Positions 54,810-64,000 of a DNA stretch of 64,000 bases are shown here, piece after piece (position 1 is the stretch's first letter; each line of letters starts with the position of its first letter). Under the pieces are notes generated by a model. The model did not search any database, was not told the DNA's origin, and saw nothing but the letters and a program-made list of their open reading frames with translations. A program made the translations under genes and the position numbers. The DNA comes from Craterostigma plantagineum (taxonomy: Eukaryota > Streptophyta > Magnoliopsida > Lamiales > Linderniaceae), in NCBI GenBank assembly GCA_027422505.1, contig JAPQWV010000001.1:7378001-7442000 (forward strand), written 5' to 3'.

Positions 54810-57340
54810 CTAACTTAAAAAAATCAAAGTCGATTAGTTAGACTTATTAGAAATTAATATATTATGGCCATCTCAAAATTATAGTCCATTTATTACAAGC
54901 ATTTTCTGTTTGCTGGTTTTCCCAGCTACTAATGTATTAACATGCATGATTCAGCTCACTCAATAAATAAAATGTGTATATTAATTGGAAAAAGATTCAA
55001 CGTCACCTTCGAGGACTGATTTAATTGATGAACCTATTAATATAACACTCGTAAGTAAATAAGTGAGATCATGATCAAGATGTTTCTAAATTAAGATTAT
55101 ATTTTTGCCTTTAATATTTAAGTTATAATTATCTTAGACTTAGTACGGCCCCAACACGCCAATCACATCACACAAGCTATCACAATTCACAAGTAGAGAG
55201 AAATATAGAGTTCGAGTTTCGGTTAGGGTTTCTCTTTACGCGAAGATTTCGCGAGCTGTGTTCAGAATTAGAAACCTTAATAAATCACATGTATCCCACA
55301 ATCGATAATTCAGAAGAAGTTGGCTAGCTTATAAGTTGGTGGGCAACTCCACCTATCACCAATTGGTTTTAGAGATGGAACTCCATCAATTTATGTGGGT
55401 CAATTCTCCTCTTAGTGGACCGATTAGGCCAAATCACAAAATTTAACTAAATGATTAATATTACTTATGAACAGAAGGAGAAAACTCTGTGTTCGAGAAG
55501 GCGAGGCCGAGAGTTGTTGAGTTCGCGCGTTTGGGTTTTCTCAATAACTTTATTTTTTTTTCAAGCACAATAACTTTATTTGGTGAAAAAAATTAAATAC
55601 TAGTTGGGAAGCTGATCCCCCAATACTATTCATCGTCCGGTTAATAGCATCTCCAATGGGTACTTTACTTTCGTGTAAAATAAAAAATCGAATACGTTTC
55701 TACTCCAATGAGAGTCTATATTTAACAATAATATTGTGATGATGAGCAGAAAAGCTCAAGTTGTAGAGTACACACAATTTCAACCCAAAAATCGCTTATA
55801 TTTTATTTATATTTTATTTAGTAATCAAATTTTAATTAAATTTAAAATATTTGATATTCCTGTAATAGTAAAAGTAAAAGTAATATTGATTTTCTTTCAT
55901 TTTTTGATTTTTTTCCTTTTAATTTTATAAATTATAATTAAATAATATGTGAATTTTTATAATTTATTTACTTTTTAGATATTAATAATTAAATATATTA
56001 ATTTTTAATCATTATTATATAATAATAATAAGTCAATTTATGATACTAATAAATAAGAATTTAAATTTTTTGTGTAAAAAATAGAGTTTATATGTTTAAG
56101 TAAAAGAATTGTGGCAACTTATTGCGACTAGGACGAAATTCATATAAAAAAAAGTTAAATTTATATATGTAGTTTTTTTCAAGTATGATTTCCTGATTGA
56201 CTACACACGAAAGGCCGAAAAATCGGGATCAATGTAGTGAATTGCAAAGTTGCCGAGATTTTTATTTTGTGAAGTAAAACGCAATGTATTCGTGATGCGG
56301 CGGCAATGGAGAAGATGCTGACTCGATTATTTGCAGCGACGCCTTAAGGAATCTTCCGTTCGGTAACTCACTGACCACCAATTGAAGATCAATAGCTAGT
56401 TCAAAACTCAGTGGGCCAGTTTGACAGTTCTAACTAGTATATTCGGCACACTCATAATATGTGTGCTCGGATATATTTAGTATTATACTTTTTTTATTTG
56501 AAGATTTATTGTTAATTTAAGGTTTTAGTAGATAAAATTTTAATTTTAGATAAGTATAAAAGCAAATTTGATTAGTTGATAAAACATATACGGGTAATTA
56601 CAATTTCAAATGCTATACGAAATTGTTTTATAGGTAGTTAAAGTTATGGTCGCTCGGTGTTTTTATCGATATTTCAAAAACCGAGGAGTCTTTAACGTTT
56701 TTATATAGTGGTGAATTTGGACGAAATCTTAATCATCAATTCTCAAACAGTTTATGCCAACTGAATTTGTTAAAATTCAAATCCCTGAATCCAACGAAAT
56801 TTGGGTTGTGCTTATGTCTAATTCCGCAAATTTCTTTGTCCTGTTCCGATCATTTAGATATCAAGAAGCAACACAATCTCCAATTCAGCAAAAGTGGTCA
56901 TGAATACATTTAACACATTCATATCCAAACACCCCGAGTTTCGGATTGGATCTTCTACCCCAATATTCGACTACATGTTCCGTATAGTAAATTTTCTAAA
57001 AATTAACTTCTTATAAACATAAAAAACATAACTATATAAGATATACATATCAATTTCATCATCATGAAACAGAGAATAAATCAGATATGTTTATTTGTTT
57101 TTGTCCTATAAATCACACGAAATAATAATGGTTTTATAATTTGATGGAATATTTATTTTAAAAGTTAAAGAATAATTTAGTAAATAAAAGAAAATTTATC
57201 AACAACAGGATTTGACACATGTCAGTATTTGGTGAATGGAACACAGCCATTAAAATGGAAGATATGGTCCCAAGAGCCGAAATTCATCTCTGCCTTTTAA
57301 CTGATAAATCCATCAAAATGAGGAAGTCATCCATAAATGG
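54810..57340. other. AT-rich intergenic region
   Basis: No supported gene. A minus-strand Helitron 3' terminus is visible at 56435-56470 (stem GCACAC/GTGTGC with CTAG at 56435-56438); its 5' end was not found. Open frames at 55736-55930 and elsewhere are short and of AT-rich composition. Confidence 0.45.
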
Positions 57341-57349
57341 CACAGTCCA

Positions 57350-57357
57350 TATAAAAA
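57350..57357 (+). promoter_or_regulatory. TATA box of secreted Cys-rich gene
   Basis: TATAAAAA about 88 bp upstream of the ATG at 57438, consistent with a compact promoter and short leader. Confidence 0.45.
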
Positions 57358-57437
57358 TCAGTTGCAAAACGTTCAGTCATACATAAATTAATTGCAAATC
57401 ACCAACCAAAGGAGAAAAAACAACGAAAAATAAAATA

Positions 57438-57909
57438 ATGGCCTTGAGGCATGCAACGTTATCAATGATAGTTACGACGATGATGATAGGTATGGTGCTC
57501 TCGGGGAATATTATTGGTAGAAGTAAAGATCGCGGAATTTTCAGATTCATGAGATATTGCTCCGTATACATTGAGAAATTCTCACCAAGATTTCGTAAGC
57601 CAAACGACAAGTGCTGTTATTATGCTCGCAAAGCTGATATAGTACTGTTTTGTAAGAGATATGTTAGAATAAAAGAACGGATATACAGCTCAGCCAAAGT
57701 GGTTGATAATGCAAGACATTGTGGTAATCCTCTCCCAAGTGGTACAAGATGTGGAAGTAAGGCTCTTATAACTTCTATCCATCTATTTTTCATTTTCGTT
57801 TTATTTTCAGCCAACCATTTAGAAAACTAGATAAATCTATCTTATATTACATAAATGTCGTTGTATAAACCCCTTAGTACTTGTATGTGCAGATTACACT
57901 GTTCCATAA
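57438..57909 (+). CDS. Small secreted Cys-rich protein, prolamin/LTP-like, one intron
   Basis: Predicted as join(57438..57756, 57893..57909), 111 codons. Residues 1-23 form a hydrophobic signal peptide. The mature part has six cysteines at 41, 59, 60, 72, 95 and 105, including the adjacent CC pair typical of the prolamin/AAI (2S albumin-LTP) fold, but two fewer than the usual eight. Intron 57757-57892 (136 bp): donor GGAA|GTAAGG, acceptor TATGTGCAG; splicing gives a C-terminus CGNYTVP, a conserved ending in LTP-like proteins of this kind, whereas reading through the intron gives an unrelated hydrophobic tail. Probably an apoplastic protein, strongly basic. Whether it binds lipid, acts in reproduction or in defence cannot be said. 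A prolamin-like (ECA1-type) assignment is the alternative. Confidence 0.65.
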
Positions 57910-58079
57910 AGGAGACAAGAATCCAAGAAGCAAATAATCGTGTTTGTATATTTGTTACAACTCAACATATGACTTGTACATCCAGCGTGTGTGCTTTATT
58001 TCACAGCAATAAAATGTGAAGTTTGGAAGAAAGACAAGCTTGGTTCATGATTGCTCGTTAAAACATGTCTTGAACGTGT

Positions 58080-58491
58080 CACTACAAAATTCGGATAGCG
58101 ACGACGCTAACCGTGGCATTTCCGTCGCTAACAAGCCTTTTGCGACCGAATGCCACCGTCGCTAAAAGGCCCGTTGGAAAAAACCCCGGTCGCTAACAGC
58201 CGTCGCTATATTTTTTGCGACGACGAGAATTCGTCGCAACTTTTTTTGCGACGAGCGAAGGTCCGTCGCAAAAACTGGGTAAAAAAAATAAAAAAAGAAA
58301 GCTTGCCGGTTGAAACTGGCATCCAGCTCGTCGCCGCCGCCTCGTCGTCTCCACCGCTCGTCGCCGCTTCCAGCTCGTTGCCGCCGCCTCGTCGTCGCTG
58401 CCCGCTCGCCGTCGCCGCCGCGGCCTCGTCGTCGCTCCAGCTCGCCGCCGCCTCCGCCGCCTCGTTTCCGCCGCTGGTCGTCGCCACCCGC
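58080..58491 (+). mobile_element. Truncated CACTA element, left end
   Basis: Starts CACTACAAAATTCGG at 58080 and has many GCGACG/CGTCGC subterminal motifs to about 58275, then a GCCGCC-rich stretch. No matching right terminus (TTTTGTAGTG) was found downstream in the window. It ends abruptly where the Athila protease copy begins. The open frames on both strands of the GC-rich part are not called. Confidence 0.65.
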
Positions 58492-58813
58492 TCGATAAAG
58501 GAACAAGAATCATCAGTAGGGCGTTTCATAGATTGGTAAACATTGAATTCCACTTCGTTCCCTACTTGCAAAATAAGTACCGTTACCGACATCAATGATA
58601 GCTCTTGCCGTGTTTAGGAATGGACGTCCGAGTATCAATGGGAGGTCATCGTCTTCTTCCATATCCAACACAATAAAATCACCCGGGAAGTAGTGATGTC
58701 CTACTTTCTCAAGTACGTCTTCCATGATTCCTCGTGGATATGTGATTGATCTATCAGCAAGCTGGAGGATAGTCGATGTGGGTTTCGGCTCGCCAAGTCC
58801 CAATTTCCTAAAT
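58492..58813 (-). pseudogene. Displaced copy of Athila protease segment
   Basis: Nearly identical to 61772-62098 apart from a few substitutions and small deletions. Encodes (minus) the retropepsin downstream block with DDDLPLILGRPFLNTARAI and TSTILQLADRSITYPRG, but lacks the catalytic DLGAS segment. It starts exactly at the end of the CACTA fragment and ends at an LTR fragment, so it has no element context of its own. Confidence 0.8.
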
Positions 58814-59641
58814 GGGCCGCACTCATCAATCTGATTCCAAGTTTTAAATATGACTTAACGTGAAGGTTGCAAGTCTTGCAAATATATTTGACTTGGTCCA
58901 GCCTCGAAGTGCGTGCACATAAAATCTTTGCCTTGTGTGTGCTCCACGTGGTTTCCTTATTATGATGGTAGTAGGGGTGTTCGTTGTTCGGTATACCGAC
59001 CGTCAAAATCGAAATTTCGGTACAAAACCGAACCGAACCGAACCGAAAAATTCGGTTCGGTATTCGATTTTTCAAAAAAAAAAAATTCGGTAAATTCGGT
59101 TCGGTACAGATTTTGAATTTCGGTAAATTCTGTATACCGAATTACCGAAATTTTAAAAATTAAAATATATTTTATTATATTCATATTGAAAATAAAATTA
59201 TAATTATATTAATATACGTATTAACTAATTATTACCGAATTTTTTATTATATTATTTAAATTTCGGTACCGAATTTACCGAAAAAAGTTCGGTACAAAAC
59301 GAATACCGAACCGAGAAATTCTGTTTGGTATTCGATATCTACTAGGGTTGTACCGAAATTTTGGTTCGGTTCGGTACGGTATGTACCGAACGAACACCCC
59401 TAGTAGGGGCTGATTTTGGATTTCATGGGCTTGAGCGTATGACTATGGGCCTAATTGTCTTGATAAGAAAGAGATTTGAATAAAGGCCACCTAAAACCCA
59501 CCTTGCGGTCCATTTTGCTCCAATATCTACGCAATATGAAATGTAAACATAAACTTGGAATAACCAAGTATATTATGATAAATAGCGATAGAAAATACGC
59601 TTTTACGGGGTATAAAAACAGCGCAAAATCCTAACTTGTCA
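58814..59641 (-). repeat. Athila-type 3' LTR, truncated, with MITE insertion
   Basis: Minus-strand LTR beginning TGACAAGTTAGG at 59641, directly after a purine-rich TTTGGAGG tract. It shares TATACCCCGTAAAAGCG with the solo LTR at 33259-34841. The distal end is missing (cut at 58814). The MITE at 58974-59400 lies inside. It belongs to the gag-protease element on the same strand at 61507-63904. Confidence 0.6.
58974..59400. mobile_element. MITE rich in TTCGGTACCGAA motifs
   Basis: Ends GGGGTGTTCG and CGAACACCCC, flanked by TAGTA on both sides (58969-58973 and 59401-59405). Inner sequence is dense in CCGAACCG and TTCGGTA inverted motifs. The TIR looks like hAT (TAGGGGTGTTCG), but an 8-bp duplication is not found; superfamily left open. 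Confidence 0.7.
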
Positions 59642-61506
59642 ACAACCTCCAAACTAGCTTCGATCATCCTCGAGCATAAAAGCGGAATAAACTAAATCAA
59701 GTTAGGATTATAAAACATCAATCAATGAATTTCTCCTGTTTCATCTCAAAAAACGTAAAAGCATATAAGGTCGAGATAATCATCAACTAATGAACGATAT
59801 AGTCAAAACATGACGCATGAAGTAATATGTCGCAATCTCATCATAGCATAAAAGACAGTTCTAGAATCGTACTACTTATCAATCCACAACTCTCACAAGG
59901 GTTTGCTCAAGTCGCTCGAAGTGTTTTTCAAAGTTGTATAAAGTCGCTTAGTTCACGACATGAAAAAATATTACTCTAGGCTTGCAAATATATCACATCA
60001 TAGTCACATAGTATAAGTCATGCACGAATCAAATGATCGTTCATCAACGGTTGAATTGGGGTTCGAGTTTTGAGAAGGTGCGTCATATAGGAAAGTGAGC
60101 TAAAAGCATCAAACGTGTAAACCATCAAATCGATATTCTCACCACTTATTTCGCTCTTCTAACGTCGCGCCTAGTTTTCACTCGACTCATCCTTTTTCCT
60201 TTTCTATCTCTTCTCGCTCGTTTTTTTTCTTTCTTTTTTTTTGCTTTTTTTCTTTTTCTTTTTCATTTTTTTTTTCCGAACCAGCCCCTCCTATCCTTTT
60301 TTTGTGCGTCTTATCGAAGGGAGAGGTTTCTAGTCCGCAGAAATATTACGACGAAAGATTTATATCATAGGACGAGTTCATAACTAACATGCATCGACAA
60401 TTAGCTCCCTCTCAACCAACAACCCACTTTTCACGATATTGATAAATTAACACGTTGATATGGGTCGTATAGGCTAAATTTGAGGCAATGAGGCTAAATA
60501 TCTGGGCTCCAAATTAACAAATAAGTCAAATAAGGCTCAAAGGGGCTCTCTAAGTGGTAAGTAAGTATGATAGAATGACTCAATCTTAGTGCCCTTATCA
60601 TTTTCGCACATAAAAGCCCACATAGTAACCATTGACATGCATAACAGAGCAAGTTAGAAAATATTCAGTCCATGCATGTCACACAAGAATAAACACCGAT
60701 CATAATGAGTTGCTCTGAATTTATCTCTGAAGACTCAAAACTCACATATATAAATGGATTTGTGCTTCATGATACGCAATATTCTCCTAAAGCAGTCAAT
60801 GTAGACAAATAATCATGCTTATATCACGACAATGCAACATGTAAGACCATCACACTCAACTCGTCGAATCATATCACAACACGATAGAATTTTCAAAAAT
60901 TTTCATCATAGACAGGAGATTTCACAGATGACGTTCAAATCGCAACTTTCATCAGTTATACCCACTAAAATAACCAAAATACAACGAAACCTAAACATGT
61001 AAGCATATTAAATATAGCATGTATCACATCCCACCCCCAAACTACATAGCACATTGTCCTCAATGGGTAAAATAAAAGCAAAGAGAGAGTAAAAGTGACA
61101 CTGCCCTGAATTTTAAGTCGATCGATGTAGAAGACTTGGTTGATCCGCAGTAAACAAGCAACCATCGCGAACGGACAACCCCCAAACTGGTTATGAGCCT
61201 GCGAGAAAACGTGACTAGGCGGCACCATGAGAGCGAATTTTTATTAGACAAAAAAAATGACATAGGCTATAAAGTAAATAGGACTTAATAAAATAATATA
61301 TATATTCATCGATAGGCCTTGGGTTGCCCCCCAAGAAGAGCTGCTTTTATAGTCGTTAGCTCGACTCACAAATCGCTTATTTTTTGTGGATAATCGATGT
61401 TGATCGAGTTTTCTTTCCAAACATCTCGATCGTTGTACACCTTGGGTTCCCCTCTTCTCGGCGATAGAGTATGCATCATTGAGTAGGGTCGATGGTTCTC
61501 CTTTTT
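59642..61506 (-). other. Athila 3' untranslated region
   Basis: Lies between the gag-protease ORF and the 3' LTR. On the minus strand it starts with a CTTCTTGGGGGGCAACCCAAGG block (about 61340-61310) of the sort found just downstream of integrase in Athila elements, and has a GTTTGGGGGT purine tract near 61040 and 61185. The remainder to 59642 has no coding signal; a C/T-rich run is at 60190-60300. RT, RNase H and integrase are absent. Confidence 0.55.
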
Positions 61507-63904
61507 TCACCATATGTAGATGCCATTCTCTGTGCAGTCTTTCTGACGAAGCTTCTTCTTTTTCTTCGGCGGAACCGCCTTCTTGATAGATTTAGAGTCA
61601 CTGCTCTTTTTAGTCCATGGTGTCCACCTGTGAAAGTTCAACACAGAAGAGACTAGGTGATAGTTAGATTTAGTCGCGTTCACGTTCTTGCGGTCCTTCG
61701 GCTTGTTATTCTCTCCAGACAAGTTGTACCTGAAAGACTCAGAACACTTAAAAGCACAAGGGTAAAAGATATCGATAAAGGAACAAGAATCATCAGTAGG
61801 GCGTTTCATAGATTTGTAAACATTGAATTCCACTTTCTCGTCCCCTACTTGCAAAATAAGTTTACCGTTATCGACATCAATGATAGCTCTTGCCGTGTTT
61901 AGGAATGGACGTCCGAGTATCAATGGGAGGTCATCGTCTTCTTCAATATCCAACACAATAAAATCACCCGGGAAGTAGTGCTCTCCTACTTTCACAAGCA
62001 CGTCTTCCATGATTCCTCGTGGATATGTGATTGATCTATCAGCAAGCTGGAGGATAGTCGATGTGGGTTTCGGCTCGCCAAGTCCCAATTTCCTAAATAA
62101 TGAAAATGGCATCAAATTGATGCTCGCACCAAGATCGCAAAACACGTTATTAAATGTAAGCGACCCAATAGAACAAGGAATAGAGAAACTCCCTTGATCC
62201 TTAAACTTCGGCGGAAGCTTCTTCTGTAATATGGCTGGACATTCTTCGGTGAGCGCAATCGTTCCGTATTCTTTTAACTTATTTCTCTTGAATAGTAGCT
62301 CCTTCAGGCATTTGGCGTACTTTGGCATCTGCAACAAAGCCTCAATAAAAGGGATATTAACTTCAAGTTTTTTAAATATATTAATGAAACGATCAAAATC
62401 TTCATGATTATTCCCTTTTCGTAAATCCGCTGGATATGGAGGTCGGATTTTTATCGGTGGGGGTGGGTTGACCTTTTTTTTCTCCAAGAGTGAATCTGGC
62501 TCGTCCTCGACTTTTTCGGCCCGCTTGTCCTTTTCAGGGTCATGAACCATAGTGTTTGTGGCCGTGTATTTGCTCTGATTGTATGTCTCCGTCTCTTTTG
62601 CTTCTTCTACTTCCTTGGTCTCCTTGGTCGATTCAAGTTTCTTCCCACTTCTTAGATGAGTGGCCTTAACGTACTCTCGAGGATTCTTTTCTGTGTCGCT
62701 TGGGAGTGTGCCTGGCTTGCGCTCAGACATTGAACTTGTTAGGTGCTCTATCGTAGTCGCCAAACTTTGCATTGTGTCCTCTATCTTGTTGAGTCGTTCG
62801 TCTATCTTACGACTCTGATCGCCTTGATAGCCCGTCAATTCTCAAATGCTATCTCCCAATCGGCCTTTTGTTTTGTTGGTGAGCCACTCTGTTGATTTTG
62901 AGCTTTTGGAGGCTTTAAGTAGTGCGAGTTTCCATACGACAAATTCGGATGGCCTCGCGCGGTCGTATGTGTTGGAGTATGCATTCCTTTGCCTATTGTG
63001 GATGTGATTCACAGTCTCAGGGTCCGTAGATTGTATCAGGTCAAACCTTTTATGTATGACTTCGAATTGCGCCTCCAACGAGCTACTTATCTCATGTACT
63101 GCAGCCGTCCGTCGGTCCAGATCATGCTCAGTATATCTCGCTGGGTAAGCTGCAATTGGCTCGATGGCCTGGAGTACTTCGTCGTCACCTAACTCCATAA
63201 AATTTCGTGTGCATCCGCCGTCGACGATCCTTTTATTTGGTGTGCTCAGCCCTAAGAAAAATGACTGCATCTGGACGCTCAGGGGTATGCTGTGGTCGGG
63301 CATTGTCACAGAAGGCTCTTGTATCTACTCCATGCATCGCTCAGAGACTCGCCACCTTCTTGTTTAAAGTTTACTAGTAAGCTCCTAATCTCGTTGGTCC
63401 TTGACAATGGGTAATATTTGCCTAGAAAGCACTCCACCAGTTGCCACCAACTAGTGATGGATGCATGTGGCAATGATGAGAACCATTCAGAAGCCTTACC
63501 TGTCAAAGAAAGGGAAAAAATGCCAGCTTTATCACTTCTGTAGAGACGCCAGGATACTTAATAGTTCTGCAAATTTGAATGAATTTCAAAATATGTGAAT
63601 TTGCGTCCTCGTTTGTAAGCCCATTGAAACTGTGCTGAACCCGTCACCATCTGTATAGTAACGGGTTTAATCTCGAATGATTATTCGGTCCCGCGGGGAT
63701 GGCAATCGGGTCGCTGTCATCGAAAATTACTGGAAGCGCTCGACTTAGTAAAGTGGGCCGTGGCGGAACCATCTCGTTATTGTACTGTTCTTCCTCGTTT
63801 TCTTGATTCTCCATTCTCTGTCTACGATTTCGATTGTTACGTCGACACGTGGCTTCAATTTCTGCGTCAAATAGCAATGGTACGTTCCTCGAGCTTCGTG
63901 TCAT
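61507..63904 (-). pseudogene. Athila-type gag-protease without RT/integrase
   Basis: Minus strand from ATG at 63904. Gag: an Arg/Asn-rich N-terminus, the retrotransposon gag block (GKASEWFSSLPHASITSWWQL, then SLSDAWSRYKSLL), and linker helices, with frameshifts near 63650, 63310 and 62840. The last section, 62838-61507 (443 codons open), has a Lys/Glu-rich linker, a PPYPADLRK block and the retropepsin with FCDLGASINLMP (catalytic D-[LS]-GAS) and LILGRPFLNTARAI. The frame then enters sequence with no RT homology and ends KKKKKLRQK. The element is therefore a gag-protease-only derivative. 5' LTR and primer site are beyond the right edge. Confidence 0.82.
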
Positions 63905-64000
63905 GCACTAATCGGAATTGTCTGCAAAAGATGAAAAATCAGTGTAAGTGAATTGGCAAAAATATAATAATAATAATAATAATTATTATTATTATTAATA
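63905..64000. other. Leader of Athila element with AT-rich microsatellite
   Basis: Contains (ATA)n/(ATT)n runs at 63964-64000. Upstream leader of the gag ORF; nothing else seen. Confidence 0.4.

Noticed and set aside
58150..58595. Several 100-130-codon frames on both strands rich in Arg, Ala and Ser
   Set aside because: They span the CACTA GC-rich segment and its junction to the protease copy; composition artefact.

Overview
This is a repeat-dominated stretch of a eudicot nuclear genome. Evidence for a plant is direct: an LBD (LOB-domain) transcription factor, an RPW8-domain protein, plant-type GT-AG introns, a Cassandra-type 5S-carrying LTR, Tat and Athila Ty3/gypsy elements, Helitrons, a Ulp1-carrying Mutator-like element and an endogenous caulimovirid. 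The style of the families suggests an asterid (possibly Lamiales), but that is an inference with low confidence.

Only three loci look like ordinary host genes: a small RPW8-domain gene at 16781-17278 (+), an LBD36/ASL1-like gene at 48123-49112 (-) with a 5'UTR intron, and a small secreted Cys-rich (prolamin/LTP-like) gene at 57438-57909 (+) with one intron. Everything else that codes is mobile or viral in origin and nearly all of it is broken.

Layout. 1-6282: 3' half of a Ty1/copia element (+) with a decayed envelope-like ORF behind a splice acceptor, a polypurine tract and a 3' LTR. 6283-12210: Ty3/gypsy debris, namely a GC-rich LTR fragment, a Tat-lineage gag-protease on the minus strand, two Tat LTRs in opposite orientation, and a spliced extra ORF between them. 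12211-15158: LINE 3' fragment split by a hAT MITE, then a CACTA element. 16.7-17.3 kb: RPW8 gene. About 18.6-30.3 kb: a minus-strand endogenous caulimovirid (florendovirus-like), interrupted by a Cassandra solo LTR, a scrambled patch of chromovirus pieces and a 2.9-kb Helitron. That Helitron carries exon pieces of a MAP3K-epsilon-type kinase gene and is itself interrupted by a hAT MITE. 32073-47266: a 15.2-kb Mutator-like element with TIRs, a 7/9-matching 9-bp target duplication, a broken MURA-type transposase, a Ulp1-like protease gene and large arrays of a GGTATAAT motif; nested in it are an Athila-type solo LTR and a 4.8-kb LINE. 48.1-50.3 kb: LBD36-like gene. 50.9-57 kb: Tourist-like MITE, Helitron ends, a Helitron whose terminal hairpin is split by a hAT element, a SINE with a 19-bp target duplication, and another MITE. 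57.4-57.9 kb: secreted Cys-rich gene. 58.1-64 kb: a truncated CACTA end fused to a copy of an Athila protease segment, then an Athila-type element (-) with gag-protease but no reverse transcriptase or integrase, its 3' LTR carrying another MITE.

The nesting gives a relative chronology: caulimovirid, then Helitron, then hAT MITE; MULE, then solo LTR and LINE; Helitron, then hAT. Coordinates given to the base are those where target duplications or conserved termini could be read directly; the others are approximate.
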